From Pontibacter sp. HSC-14F20 (GTDB taxonomy: Bacteria > Bacteroidota > Bacteroidia > Cytophagales > Hymenobacteraceae): a stretch of 64,000 bases of DNA. The stretch lies in contig NZ_JAHZTC010000016.1 in assembly GCF_019599265.1 (NCBI RefSeq), positions 60,821 to 124,820 of the forward strand. The letters are read 5' to 3'. The notes below the pieces were generated by a model. That model saw only the letters and a program-made list of their open reading frames with translations. It did not search any database and had not been told where the DNA came from. The translations under genes and the position numbers were made by a program. Within the stretch, counting starts at the first letter, position 1, and each line of letters starts with the position of its first letter. This document shows positions 24,877 through 34,742 of this stretch, one piece after another.

Positions 24877-25650
24877 ATGAGAGCGCTTAAATACCTGTCC
24901 CATCGTTTTTATACAACCTGGTGTGTTACCTGGTTTGTGATGCCGTTTGTGGTCACGTATCCGTTTCAGGCAGTGCTTATACGCAAGCAGCGCTGGTACC
25001 CGCGCGTGCACAGCATCAACCGTTTCTGGTCATCATCGGCCCTGCGCATGTTTCTGGCGCCGCTACAGGTGGAGTGGCGCATGCGCTTCGAACGCAGCAA
25101 GCAGTATGTTTTCACGCCGAACCACAGCTCATACCTCGATATTCCGTTATTGCTGCATGCTATTCCGGGTTTTATTAACTTTGTCGGGAAAAGCTCGCTC
25201 ACCAGAATACCGTTATGGGGCAAGGTATACGAAAAGCTATATATTGCCGTAGACCGCAAGAGCGCCATCAGCAGTGCCAAGAGCTACATACAGTCCGTGC
25301 GGACGCTGGAGCAAGGGCGCAACCTGGTCATCTTTCCGGAGGGCACTATACCGCCAACGGCAGGTGAGGAGTTGCTGGCTTTTAAGGACGGTCCTTTCCG
25401 CCTGGCCATCGAAAAGCAGTTGCCTGTGGTGCCGGTTACCATGCCCTATAACCACAAGTTTCTGCCTGATCTGGATGGCAAACTAAAAGTACGCTGGCAT
25501 CCGCTCAAGATCATTATACACGAGCCGATCGAGACAAAAGGGATGACGCTGCAGGACCTGCCTGCTCTGAAAGAAAAAGTATTTCACATCATTCAAGAAG
25601 AACTCAAGAAACACAATAAAGTAGATGTCAACCGATATACAAACCATTAG
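24877..25650 (+). CDS. plsC: 1-acylglycerol-3-phosphate acyltransferase (PlsC-type)
   Basis: A 257-residue membrane-associated acyltransferase of phospholipid synthesis. It carries the catalytic HX4D motif (NHSSYLD) and the FPEGT substrate motif. I chose the ATG at 24877 (MRALKYL); the frame is open further upstream, but that would overlap the Nudix gene by more than 100 bp. A hydrophobic N-terminal segment follows the start. Its 3' end overlaps gatC by 26 bp. Confidence 0.88.
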   Translation: MRALKYLSHRFYTTWCVTWFVMPFVVTYPFQAVLIRKQRWYPRVHSINRFWSSSALRMFLAPLQVEWRMRFERSKQYVFTPNHSSYLDIPLLLHAIPGFINFVGKSSLTRIPLWGKVYEKLYIAVDRKSAISSAKSYIQSVRTLEQGRNLVIFPEGTIPPTAGEELLAFKDGPFRLAIEKQLPVVPVTMPYNHKFLPDLDGKLKVRWHPLKIIIHEPIETKGMTLQDLPALKEKVFHIIQEELKKHNKVDVNRYTNH

Positions 25651-25912
25651 AAAAATCGCGCACCTGGCGCGACTGGAGTTTAACGAAGAGAAAGAGCAGG
25701 AGATGCTGCAGGACCTGAATAAGATCCTGAACTGGGTAGACCAACTCCGCGAACTCAACACTGAAAGCGTAGAGCCGCTCATTCATATGTCAGAAGAGGT
25801 GAACGTGATGCGCGAAGACCAGGCACAAAATACAGTAACGCACGACGAAGCGCTAAAAAACGCCCCAAGAAAAGACTCCGATTATTTCAGAGTGCCGAAA
25901 GTGCTCGAATAG
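25625..25912 (+). CDS. gatC: GatC, subunit C of Asp/Glu-tRNA amidotransferase
   Basis: A 95-residue subunit that stabilises GatA/GatB in converting misacylated Glu-tRNA(Gln) or Asp-tRNA(Asn). It has the family features: IRKIAHLARLEF near the start, LNKILNWVDQLRELNT, and a C-terminal PRKDSDYFRVPKVLE. It starts inside the 3' end of the acyltransferase gene, so translation is coupled. gatA and gatB are not in the window. Confidence 0.95.
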   Translation: MSTDIQTIRKIAHLARLEFNEEKEQEMLQDLNKILNWVDQLRELNTESVEPLIHMSEEVNVMREDQAQNTVTHDEALKNAPRKDSDYFRVPKVLE

Positions 25913-25927
25913 TCTGACGGTTTGTCT

Positions 25928-28900
25928 ATGAACAAAATCAAGTTTTGGAACAGTTGGGATGCCGATACCAGGTTTCCCTTTCTGTTTTTGCTGATCGTAG
26001 CCGTGCTGGCGCTTATGCTGGGGGTATACCATTACTTTACCGGCGAGAGCAGCTTCCTGGCCTGGGACAAGCTACCTGAACTACAGGTGGTGCAGGTGCC
26101 GGTGCACGAGTTTTCGCGGCTGCTGGAGCCGTTCACCCTGTATGTCGACGGCTACCTGCTCACCGAGCAGTACGATGTGGCGATGCCTGCCCTTAATAAA
26201 TTTGCTGCGGTGGCACTAATGCTGTTGCTGGCCCTGTGTCTGGCTTTCTATACTGCGGCAATCACCACCATGAAGCGCATTCCTTACTTTGCAGGTATGC
26301 TCTTGCTCATGATGCTGCTCGCTGCTTTCAACCTGGATCTTCTGGGTGTGATTGGCAGTAATACCGGACAGACCACGCTGCTAGTTTCGATCGTGCTTTT
26401 TGCGCTGGCCACCTACGCTTTTCAGGCATTCTACCAGCAGGTTTCCTTTACTGTGCGGGTCATGGCGATGATTGCGCTGATCAGTTTGCTGGGGGCCTTC
26501 ATTTACTCGGAGTCCGACTTTTCGCCGCTACTGACTAGCCTGCACTTGGCCAACTACAGCTCGCTAGCGCTTATGGTAGCCTCCCTGCTTTTTATGATCT
26601 GGGTTGGCTACGAAAACATCAATGCCTTGCTTTGGGTCAATACACAAGCCGCTAAGCCGGAACGCCGCTTCAGCGTGTGGCAATTTGTGCTGGTGAGTGT
26701 GCTATACCTGGTAAACCTGGCACTGCTATACCTGCGCCACGTAGGCTATGTAAAAGGTGACTTTTTTTACATAAATGCCTTTGTTATACTGCTGTTCTCG
26801 GCAATAGCCGGTTTTTGGGGCATGCGCCAACGCGAGTCCATTTACGGCAGACTTTTCCCTTTTAGGCCCACTGGCGCTGTCATTTATCTCGTTTTTGCTA
26901 CCATTACTTTCCTGAGCATCGGCTATGCTTATGCTACCGCCAACGATTCTGCCATTTCGGTTTTTCATAACCTGATCGTTTACACGCATCTGGCCTTCGG
27001 TGCCTTTTTCTTTTTGTATGTGATGGTGAACTTCGGGGAGTTGATCAAGCAGCGGCTGGCCGTTTACAAAGTAGTTTACCAACCCAAAAAGCTGCCGGTG
27101 TATACCATTTACACCATGGGAGCCATTCTGTTGGTCATCCTGGTGATGCGCACGCAATTCAGGGTATACTTCAACGCCTACGCGGGCTACTACAGCTACC
27201 TCGGCGACCTATATCAGGGTTCTGAAAATCCGATTCTGGCAGAGCGATTCTACAGAGAGAGTGACCTGTTTGATAACCACAACATGAAAGCAAGCTTCAG
27301 TTTGTCGGCCATGTACCGTGCGCAGAACGAGCGCAACAAGGAAATCCTGAGTCTGCAGGAGGCGCTGGAGCGGACCCCAAATCCAAAGCTTTACATTCGG
27401 CTGGCCAACCTGTATGACCGCAAGCAATACTTTTTCGAGAAGCTGTATGTGCTGCAGCAGGGAGCGGAGGCCTTTCCAAAGAACGGGGAAATCTATAACA
27501 ACCTGGCCCTGCTGTATGCCCAGACCAGTGTGCACGACAGTGTAGCCTACTACTTTGATCTGGCCCAGCGCCACGCAGAAAACCAGGATCTGGTGCGTAG
27601 CAACCGCCTGGCCTACTATACCCGTCAGGCACAGCCAGAGGAAGCCAAAGAGTTGATAACAGAGATACGCTCCTCTAAATACAAGCCGCTACGCAGCAAC
27701 ATGGCCACACTGAACCAGTTGCTGGGCCGCACTTCTGACATCAAAGAGGATGATTTTGTGCCTGACTCGCTGGAACAGGTAGAGGACCTGACACTATTTT
27801 ACAACAAAACCATTGCTAGCGTAAACAAAGGCGATACATCGTTGTTGAAACCGATCAACCGCTACCTGGCCTCGCAGGAAAACCGGCTCTTTATGGAAGA
27901 CCTGCTATACCTGAAAGGACTGGTGCACCATTACGATGGCCGGCCGAAAGAGGCACGCAGCGTGGTAGAGAACCTGGCACTGGCTGCAGGCGAACGCAGC
28001 GGCTATTATTATAATGCCTTAGGGCACTGGATGATGGAGGAAGAAAACTACGGTGCTGCCGCCCATTATTTCAAAGAGGCCAAAGACAGGGGTTTTACGC
28101 AAGCCTTCCTGCCGCATGCTTATGCGCTGGCGCTCAACCACCAGTCTGATGAGGCTGTGGTGGCGCTCCGCGACGTCGCCTTTACAGAGTTAGAGTCTGC
28201 TGTTGCGGTGGCGCAGTCGCTGGAGGAGGTGCTGGAACAGCCGCCGTCTACCATCATCACAAAAGCTCCGGACCATGACAAGGTGCAGTACCTGATTGCC
28301 TACCTGCCCGACCTGCTGCCAGCAGATATAGACCGTATTGTGAAAAGTGTGCAGGAGAAAGACCTGCGGCGTGAGGCACTGGTGGCCAAGGTAGATTACT
28401 ACATGGAAAAACGGCAGTGGAAACTGGCCAATGAGGCTATTAAAGAGGCTGCCGCCGAACTGCAACCCGAAGGAGAGCTCCGCTCCAGGCTTAACCTGCA
28501 GCAAATGCGCCTGTGGCTTAATACCAAGAACCAGGATGTGTTGGTGAAGCGGATGGACAACCTATACCTGACACCGAAAGACAAGAGGCAAAAACTATAC
28601 TTCCGGGCCAAAATAGCCGAAATAAAAGGCCGCGATCGCGAAGCTTCCGAACGATACAGCCAGGCGCTAAAAATGCTGCTTTTCGACGAACAAGTTGTGG
28701 AGGATGCCGCCGCTTTCTTTGCCAGGTATGAGCCAACCGATATGCAGGCCTATGACATCCTGCTGGACGGGATCACCTATAATCCATACTCTGCCAGACT
28801 CTACAAAGCCTACGCATTGGAGAGTGTAAACAGGGGACTAATCAGTTACGCAGACCAGGCGCTTGTTTCGTTGCGCAGCTTGCTTCCTGCTTTGGAATAT

Positions 28901-28972
28901 AGTACTTTTAAAGAGAAATTTGATAAACAACGCCGAGCTAAGGAGGCAGAGGCGGACCAATGGCAACTCTAA
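25928..28972 (+). CDS. Large polytopic membrane protein with TPR-rich C-terminal half
   Basis: About 1,014 residues. I use the ATG at 25928 rather than the TTG six bases earlier. The first roughly 420 residues hold about 10-11 hydrophobic helices in a regular pattern; the remainder is helical and repeat-like, with tetratricopeptide-type segments (for example [13 protein letters not shown] and [21 protein letters not shown]). No enzymatic motif is evident. It lies 15 bp after gatC and 10 bp before the ABC ATPase, so it is in the same transcription unit. I suspect an envelope or assembly role, but the sequence does not settle it. Confidence 0.78.
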   Translation: MNKIKFWNSWDADTRFPFLFLLIVAVLALMLGVYHYFTGESSFLAWDKLPELQVVQVPVHEFSRLLEPFTLYVDGYLLTEQYDVAMPALNKFAAVALMLLLALCLAFYTAAITTMKRIPYFAGMLLLMMLLAAFNLDLLGVIGSNTGQTTLLVSIVLFALATYAFQAFYQQVSFTVRVMAMIALISLLGAFIYSESDFSPLLTSLHLANYSSLALMVASLLFMIWVGYENINALLWVNTQAAKPERRFSVWQFVLVSVLYLVNLALLYLRHVGYVKGDFFYINAFVILLFSAIAGFWGMRQRESIYGRLFPFRPTGAVIYLVFATITFLSIGYAYATANDSAISVFHNLIVYTHLAFGAFFFLYVMVNFGELIKQRLAVYKVVYQPKKLPVYTIYTMGAILLVILVMRTQFRVYFNAYAGYYSYLGDLYQGSENPILAERFYRESDLFDNHNMKASFSLSAMYRAQNERNKEILSLQEALERTPNPKLYIRLANLYDRKQYFFEKLYVLQQGAEAFPKNGEIYNNLALLYAQTSVHDSVAYYFDLAQRHAENQDLVRSNRLAYYTRQAQPEEAKELITEIRSSKYKPLRSNMATLNQLLGRTSDIKEDDFVPDSLEQVEDLTLFYNKTIASVNKGDTSLLKPINRYLASQENRLFMEDLLYLKGLVHHYDGRPKEARSVVENLALAAGERSGYYYNALGHWMMEEENYGAAAHYFKEAKDRGFTQAFLPHAYALALNHQSDEAVVALRDVAFTELESAVAVAQSLEEVLEQPPSTIITKAPDHDKVQYLIAYLPDLLPADIDRIVKSVQEKDLRREALVAKVDYYMEKRQWKLANEAIKEAAAELQPEGELRSRLNLQQMRLWLNTKNQDVLVKRMDNLYLTPKDKRQKLYFRAKIAEIKGRDREASERYSQALKMLLFDEQVVEDAAAFFARYEPTDMQAYDILLDGITYNPYSARLYKAYALESVNRGLISYADQALVSLRSLLPALEYSTFKEKFDKQRRAKEAEADQWQL

Positions 28973-28982
28973 AACAGGTTCT

Positions 28983-29705
28983 ATGAGCACCATCATTGAG
29001 ACACATGATATTTCGAAAGTATACCGCATGGGCAGCGAAACCATCCATGCACTCAAGTCTGTGTCTATCAAGATCGAACGAGGAGAGTATGTAGCGTTTA
29101 TGGGGCCCTCAGGCTCCGGAAAGTCAACACTCATGAATATCATCGGCTGTCTGGATACACCTTCAGGAGGGCAGTACGTCCTGAACGGAAACGATGTGAG
29201 CAACATGACCGATAATGAGCTGGCAGAGGTGCGCAACAAGGAGATCGGTTTCGTATTCCAGACCTTTAACCTGCTGCCGCGCCAGAGCTCACTCGAAAAC
29301 GTGGCCCTGCCGCTGATCTACGCCGGGTATAACAAGTCGACGCGTGAGGAAAAAGCCCAGAAAGCGCTGGAAAGTGTAGGCCTCGGTAACCGTGGTAAGC
29401 ACAAGCCGAACGAACTGTCGGGTGGTCAGCGCCAGCGTGTGGCCATTGCCCGTGCACTCATCAACGACCCAAGTATCATTCTGGCCGACGAACCGACTGG
29501 TAACCTCGACACCAAAACCTCTTATGAGATCATGGAGCTGTTCGAGAACCTGCACGCCAAAGGCAACACCATCATCATGGTAACACACGAAGAGGATATC
29601 GCCAAGTATGCCCACCGCATTGTACGCCTCCGCGACGGATTGGTAGAAACAGACGAGATTAACCACGATGTGACTTCGCATGCAGATCTAAATGCTGCGC
29701 AATAG
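28983..29705 (+). CDS. ABC transporter ATP-binding protein, MacB/LolD-type
   Basis: A 240-residue ATPase. Walker A GPSGSGKS at residues 41-48, Q-loop in [10 protein letters not shown], signature LSGGQRQR, Walker [12 protein letters not shown] and switch histidine in MVTHEE are all present. The EPTGNLD form with LLP after the Q-loop is typical of the MacB/LolD/FtsE subgroup that powers lipoprotein release or efflux rather than uptake. No permease gene of the usual MacB type is adjacent; the membrane/TPR protein upstream is a possible but unproven partner. The start at 28983 avoids overlap with that gene. Confidence 0.92.
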   Translation: MSTIIETHDISKVYRMGSETIHALKSVSIKIERGEYVAFMGPSGSGKSTLMNIIGCLDTPSGGQYVLNGNDVSNMTDNELAEVRNKEIGFVFQTFNLLPRQSSLENVALPLIYAGYNKSTREEKAQKALESVGLGNRGKHKPNELSGGQRQRVAIARALINDPSIILADEPTGNLDTKTSYEIMELFENLHAKGNTIIMVTHEEDIAKYAHRIVRLRDGLVETDEINHDVTSHADLNAAQ

Positions 29706-29708
29706 CTC

Positions 29709-30260
29709 ATGAAAATATATACCAAGACAGGCGACAAAGGCACTACTTCCCTTATCGGAGGTACCCGTGTAGCTAAGTCGCACTTACGCATAGAAGCCTA
29801 CGGCACCGTAGACGAACTTAACTCTTACATTGGGCTGGTGCGCGACCAGGAAGTGAACAAGAGCCGGACTGAGATCCTGAAAGAGATACAGGACCGCTTA
29901 TTCACCATCGGCTCCACGCTGGCTACCGATCCTGACAAAAACACCAAAATGATTACCCCGGACCTCCACCCTGAGGACGTAACACTGCTGGAGCAGGAAA
30001 TTGATAAAATGACGACCGAAGTGCCTCCGCTGCGTTCTTTTGTGCTGCCAGGTGGTCATCAGTCTGTTTCATTCGGGCATCTGGCGCGCTGTGTTTGCCG
30101 TCGTGCCGAGCGCCTGGCCATTCGCCTCCAGGAAGAATCGCCTGTAGATGAGCTGGTGATCATATACCTTAACCGCCTGTCGGATTATCTGTTCGCTCTT
30201 TGCCGAAAAATGACGTATGAGTTACAGGCTGAGGAAATTGCTTGGAAGCCCCGCGTCTGA
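29709..30260 (+). CDS. PduO-type cob(I)alamin adenosyltransferase
   Basis: A 183-residue ATP:corrinoid adenosyltransferase that makes adenosylcobalamin from cob(I)alamin. The ATP-binding N-terminal motif KTGDKGTTSLIGGTRV, the LPGG motif and the RRAER helix are characteristic of the PduO family. It starts 3 bp after the ABC ATPase stop. Coenzyme B12-dependent methylmalonyl-CoA mutase in propionate metabolism is one plausible consumer, which would fit the prpE locus, but no mutase is in this window. Confidence 0.92.
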   Translation: MKIYTKTGDKGTTSLIGGTRVAKSHLRIEAYGTVDELNSYIGLVRDQEVNKSRTEILKEIQDRLFTIGSTLATDPDKNTKMITPDLHPEDVTLLEQEIDKMTTEVPPLRSFVLPGGHQSVSFGHLARCVCRRAERLAIRLQEESPVDELVIIYLNRLSDYLFALCRKMTYELQAEEIAWKPRV

Positions 30261-30292
30261 TTGCATTGTTCAACTAATAACTCCCTTTATTT

Positions 30293-31366
30293 ATGTCAGT
30301 TGATACCCTAACTATACCTGCTGAGACGGTTACGCAGAGCCGTATCTCTGAGCTGGACTTTAACAATATTGAATTCGGGAAAATCTTTGCCGACCACATG
30401 CTGGTAGCCGACTACAAAGACGGTGCCTGGCAAACCCCTGAGATCAGGCCCTACGGCAACATGTCGCTTAGCCCGGCCACATCAGCCCTCCACTACGGTC
30501 AGGCCATCTTCGAAGGTATGAAGGCCTATAAAAACGCTGAGGGTGATATCCTGCTGTTCAGGCCGCTCGATAACTTCAGGCGATTGAACATTTCCGGAGA
30601 CAGGATGTGTATACCAGAGCTGCCTGAGGAAATCTTCATGCAGGGATTGGAACAACTGCTTCGACTAGATGCTGCCTGGGTACCGCCAACAGCAGGTTGC
30701 GCTCTATACATTCGTCCGTTCATTTTTGCTACCGACGACTTCATTGGTGTTCGTCCTTCGTCAAGTTACCGTTTCATGGTGTTTAGCTGCCCTGTAGGTG
30801 CTTATTATGGCCAGCCGCTGCGTGTCGCCATTGAGCCGGACTATGTACGTTCAGCCGAAGGAGGCGCAGGTTATGCCAAGGCTGCGGGCAACTACGGGGC
30901 TGCGCTATACCCTGCCCGCAAAATGCAGGAGCGCGGCTACCACCAACTTATCTGGACGGACGCACGCGAGCACAAGTATATTGAGGAATCTGGCACCATG
31001 AACCTGATGTTTGTGATTGATGGTAAAATCGTGACACCTGCCGTGAGCACTACAATCCTATCAGGCATCACCCGCGACAGTGTACTGCAGATCGCCCGCG
31101 ACAAGGGTATACCTGTAGAAGAGCGTAAAGTGGCCGTGAGCGAGATTGTGGAAGCGCACAAAGCCGGCAAGTTGCAGGAGGCATTCGGAACAGGAACAGC
31201 TGCTACCATCGCACAGATCGCTACCATTCATTATGATGGCGAAGACATGGACCTGCCGGCAATAGAAGGCCGCGAGATATCCAATGGTTTAGCCGAAGAA
31301 CTTGACCGCATTAAAACTGGTCAGTCACCGGACCCACATAACTGGATCTACAAGATCAGTTTATAA
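30293..31366 (+). CDS. ilvE: Branched-chain amino acid aminotransferase
   Basis: PLP-dependent fold-type IV aminotransferase of 357 residues, the size of the larger BCAT II group. The PLP-binding lysine is Lys196 in GYAKAAGNYG. The segments ALHYGQAIFEGMKAY and EESGTMNLMFV are family hallmarks. It makes or degrades Leu, Ile and Val in the cytoplasm. A hairpin follows the gene, separating it from prfB. Confidence 0.95.
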   Translation: MSVDTLTIPAETVTQSRISELDFNNIEFGKIFADHMLVADYKDGAWQTPEIRPYGNMSLSPATSALHYGQAIFEGMKAYKNAEGDILLFRPLDNFRRLNISGDRMCIPELPEEIFMQGLEQLLRLDAAWVPPTAGCALYIRPFIFATDDFIGVRPSSSYRFMVFSCPVGAYYGQPLRVAIEPDYVRSAEGGAGYAKAAGNYGAALYPARKMQERGYHQLIWTDAREHKYIEESGTMNLMFVIDGKIVTPAVSTTILSGITRDSVLQIARDKGIPVEERKVAVSEIVEAHKAGKLQEAFGTGTAATIAQIATIHYDGEDMDLPAIEGREISNGLAEELDRIKTGQSPDPHNWIYKISL

Positions 31367-31382
31367 ATAAAAACCAAATAGT

Positions 31383-31436
31383 AAATGCTGGATTGTAAGC
31401 GCGTGCTGTTTACGGTCCAGCATTTTAGCGTTTAAT
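31383..31436 (+). terminator. Probable terminator between ilvE and prfB
   Basis: AAATGCTGGA (31383-31392) pairs with TCCAGCATTT (31426-31435). The 33-nt loop contains a further GTAA/TTAC pairing. Only a short T tract follows. Confidence 0.6.
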
Positions 31437-31452
31437 ACAAAAACATAAACAC

Positions 31453-32530
31453 ATGACTTCAGAACAAATGAAGGAATTAAAGGCTCGCGTAGAAGCCTTG
31501 AGGAGGTATCTTTGACTACGATGCCAAGAAAGAGCAGATAGCCGAGACCGAGAAACAGACGCTGGCGCCTGACTTTTGGGATGATCCGAAGGGAGCAGAG
31601 AAAATTCTCAAAGAGGTGAAGTTACTGAAGGTATGGACAGACCACTACGAAGAGGTAGAAAAGTCGCTGTCTGACTTGGAAGTACTCTTTGATTTCCATA
31701 AAGAGGGCGATGTGTCGGAAGAAGACATAAAAGAGGAGGCGAAAAAGGCAGAGGAGGCCATTGAAGGACTGGAATTTAAGCGCATGTTAAGTGGCGAAGA
31801 AGATCAGCTGAGCGCCATCCTGGAGATAAACCCTGGTGCAGGCGGTACCGAAAGTCAGGACTGGGCCGAGATGCTGATGCGCATGTACATTATGTGGGCC
31901 GAGTCGCATGATTTTGGCGTGAAGCAGGTCAACTACAATCCCGGTGACGGTGCAGGTATAAAATCGGCCACACTGGAAATCACCGGTGACTTTGCCTATG
32001 GCTATCTTAAGTCAGAGATCGGAGTCCACCGCCTGGTTCGTATTTCGCCATTCGACTCAGGTGGTCGTCGCCATACCTCGTTTGCCTCCGTATTTGCTTA
32101 TCCGGTGGTGGATGATACGATCAACATCGAAGTGAACCCGAGCGATATTGAGTGGGACACATTCCGGTCGGGGGGCGCTGGTGGTCAGAACGTGAACAAG
32201 GTAGAGACGGCTGTGCGGTTAAAACACAAGCCAACCGGTATTGTGATTGAATGCCAGATCGAGCGTTCGCAGCTGATGAACAAGGAACATGCCCTGCGTA
32301 TGCTCCGATCGAGGCTCTACCAGATCGAGATGGAGAAGCGTAACGAGGAACGCGACCGCATTGAAAGCACCAAAAAGCGCATCGACTTCGGTTCTCAGAT
32401 CCGCAACTACGTGCTGCACCCTTACAAGCTCGTAAAGGACATCCGGACAGGTGTGGAGCGGTCGGATGTGCAGAATGTACTGGATGGCGACTTAGATGAG
32501 TACATTAAGGCGTTTCTGATGCAGGCCTAG
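31453..32530 (+). CDS. prfB: Peptide chain release factor 2 with programmed +1 frameshift
   Basis: Release factor for UGA and UAA stops, about 358 residues after frameshifting. It starts at the ATG at 31453. After 20 codons it meets AGGAGG-TAT-CTT-TGA-C: the Shine-Dalgarno-like AGGAGG at 31501-31506, the slippery CTT at 31510-31512 and the in-frame TGA at 31513-31515. Reading then continues in the +1 frame from GAC at 31514. This is the classic autoregulatory site. The downstream part carries the RF2 recognition motif SPF ([12 protein letters not shown]) and the catalytic GGQ ([12 protein letters not shown]). Confidence 0.96.
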
Positions 32531-32540
32531 TGTCGTGACA

Positions 32541-32588
32541 TACAGCACAAAAAAGGCTTCCTGGAAAGGAAGCCTTTTTTGTGCTGTA
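32541..32588. terminator. Strong bidirectional terminator between convergent genes
   Basis: A perfect 21-bp stem (32541-32561 with 32568-32588) and 6-nt loop. The stem contains an A6 tract on one arm and T6 on the other, so it works for prfB and for the minus-strand lipoprotein gene. Confidence 0.9.
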
Positions 32589-32600
32589 AAGATTGATGAC

Positions 32601-33197
32601 TTAACCTGTCACGATCACACGTACCTCCATGGCACGGTGTACAGTTCCATCCGATAGGGTTACCCGAAAGAAAAAGCGGATCACATCATTGACCTGAAGA
32701 TCTGCCAGTTCAGCATCCACCAGAGGAGCGGGCAGCGGGTTGGTAGGTATAGAGAACGTCACGGTGCTACCTGGTCCAAGGGTCTGGCTTGTCAGGTTAG
32801 GGGCAGTGTTTCTGGTAATTACTGCATCCGGAGATCTGGCAGCAAGGCCAGCCGGAGTAGTGGCCGTAGGCAATGTCGGGCTAAGGTTAGGAGCAGCGGC
32901 AGCACCATTACGGAATCGCTGCGCTGCGGCTGCCACAGAGGTGATCTCCTTGCCCTCCGGCACCCTAATCTCTATCGATATATTACCATTCGCGATCGCA
33001 TTCTGATTAATCAGGAAGGCATTTTCATCAAGCAATGCCTGATTATTAGGTCCGACAGATTGCGGGAAAGTAATGGCAGCCTCCGGTACCGGGTCGGTAT
33101 TAGTCAGGCCATCAAACTCATCTTTTTCGCAACTAATCAGTGTTAAGCACAGAGTAACTATAGCCATGTACTTAACTGTTAAATTCTGGATCTTCAT
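32601..33197 (-). CDS. Lipoprotein of unknown function in SusC/SusD locus 1
   Basis: A 198-residue protein with a type II signal peptide (lipobox LISC, Cys at about residue 23). The rest has Thr/Ala/Pro-rich low-complexity segments (about 90-130) and ends in a beta-rich stretch (IRFFFRVTLSDGTVHRAMEVRVIV) suggestive of a small Ig-like or binding fold. It lies 27 bp downstream of the SusD gene on the same strand, so it is the third gene of that locus. It is probably a surface lipoprotein that helps bind the imported substrate. Confidence 0.75.
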   Translation of the reverse strand: MKIQNLTVKYMAIVTLCLTLISCEKDEFDGLTNTDPVPEAAITFPQSVGPNNQALLDENAFLINQNAIANGNISIEIRVPEGKEITSVAAAAQRFRNGAAAAPNLSPTLPTATTPAGLAARSPDAVITRNTAPNLTSQTLGPGSTVTFSIPTNPLPAPLVDAELADLQVNDVIRFFFRVTLSDGTVHRAMEVRVIVTG

Positions 33198-33224
33198 TTT
33201 TAAATCACTTTAAAGTCAAATACA

Positions 33225-34724
33225 CTATTCACTCATCCACCAAACTGGTACCAGTAAGCCCGCCGGATAATCCTGCAGTGGTACGTTCTCCGCGTTACCC
33301 TGAATTTCTCCAAGTGCGTAAGGCCAGCGGGTAGGAATTCTGGTGACGCCTACCTGAGCGTTCTGGGCAAGTTCGAGTCTTGGATATCCTGTCCGCCTAT
33401 AGTCGTTATAGGCCTCGTAGGCGTTTCCGACCGAAGAGGCCCATTTATCCCTGATGAGGATGTTGAGTTTGCCTTCCGTAGAACTGGCCGACTGAAATGC
33501 CGCTACCCGCCTGTTAATGTAAACCGTCGCGTCTGCATCGAAGTTGGCTGGTACGCTGGCAGCACTCACAAAGGTTTTGATGTCATCAAACTGAGACTGG
33601 AGCGCCTGCCTGAAATACTCAGCCGGGTCTCCGGGAGTGCCAAGCGTAAGGGCAGCCTCGGCAAGCCAGAAGTTAACCATAGTCAGGGTTACGAGGCGTA
33701 TTGGGGCAGCGCCGCCATTCGAAATAGTACCATCAGCATTCTGTGTGCCGTTACCGACCACATACACTCCCCAGCGCGACCTGTTAGGACTCGTGAAGGG
33801 CACAGATGTAAATGCACCATTGTCATAAGTGACATAGTTGCCATTGGTTCGGGTAAAGAACACGGGCAACCTTGGGTCGTTCAGAGCCGAGAGTGAATCA
33901 TAGAAGCGCTGGCTCAGAATCATGTCATTGATACGTGTCTGGTGCTGGTACATGTAGATCGGGTTGAACGAGCCCGAGGAGGCAAAGAAGTTGATATTGA
34001 AGTTCTCTACATTAGATGAGATCAGGTTCCCTTCGTTTACAAGCTGGGTAATGGCACTTGCAGAGTTCGGGTTGGTCTTACGGCTTTGCAGGTATAGTTT
34101 CAACTTGATTGAGTTGGCTGCTTTTCGCCATCTGTCCAGGTTGCCTCCGTATACCTGATCCCCAAGTGAGGCAGCCGTAACAGTGGTTTTGTCCAGGTCG
34201 GCAAGTCCCTCGTCCAGTAACTGCGCAACCCCCGCGTATACCTGTTCCTGTGGATCATAGCCAGGTTTGGGGAATTCCTCGATGTTCAGTGCCTGCGAGA
34301 ACGGCACATCGCCCCACAGATCCGTAGCCACAAGGTATACATAGGCCTGCTGGATACGGGCCATACCTGCGTAATGGAAGTTTTCCTCCTCACGCCCCTG
34401 TTGCACGATCTGCTCCAGGTCATCCAGTAGCGTGGAATAAATTGTGTTCCACTCGTTGTTCTCCGGTGAAATACTGTACCGGTCAAATGGGTCCGTTTGT
34501 GTACCTGTGCCTGCCATTTGTTGCATCCAGAGCGAGCTTACGATCTGGGCGGTGTTCCCCACAAAGAAGCCTGTACCTATCTGTGCCCCTGGAAGAAGGC
34601 TTTGCACCGAAGCGTTCGGCAGGTTGTTCGGGCTCACGTTCACATCCAGGTAATCGTCGCAGGCGCCGGCGATTGCCAACATAAATGCCAACACCACACC
34701 TTTTATTATAGTTATCTTTTTCAT
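33225..34724 (-). CDS. SusD/RagB-family substrate-binding lipoprotein (locus 1)
   Basis: A 499-residue outer-membrane lipoprotein that captures substrate and acts as the lid of the SusC channel. The lipobox is AGAC with Cys22 (GACDDYLDVNVSP), a typical SusD start. YVYLVATDLWGDVPFSQALN and the C-terminal KWASSVGNAYEAYNDYRRTGYP match the SusD-like_2 group. It follows its SusC gene by 18 bp. No glycosidase or peptidase accompanies the locus, so the substrate is unknown. Confidence 0.93.
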   Translation of the reverse strand: MKKITIIKGVVLAFMLAIAGACDDYLDVNVSPNNLPNASVQSLLPGAQIGTGFFVGNTAQIVSSLWMQQMAGTGTQTDPFDRYSISPENNEWNTIYSTLLDDLEQIVQQGREEENFHYAGMARIQQAYVYLVATDLWGDVPFSQALNIEEFPKPGYDPQEQVYAGVAQLLDEGLADLDKTTVTAASLGDQVYGGNLDRWRKAANSIKLKLYLQSRKTNPNSASAITQLVNEGNLISSNVENFNINFFASSGSFNPIYMYQHQTRINDMILSQRFYDSLSALNDPRLPVFFTRTNGNYVTYDNGAFTSVPFTSPNRSRWGVYVVGNGTQNADGTISNGGAAPIRLVTLTMVNFWLAEAALTLGTPGDPAEYFRQALQSQFDDIKTFVSAASVPANFDADATVYINRRVAAFQSASSTEGKLNILIRDKWASSVGNAYEAYNDYRRTGYPRLELAQNAQVGVTRIPTRWPYALGEIQGNAENVPLQDYPAGLLVPVWWMSE

Positions 34725-34742
34725 ATGCTTTGGTGTCTAGAG

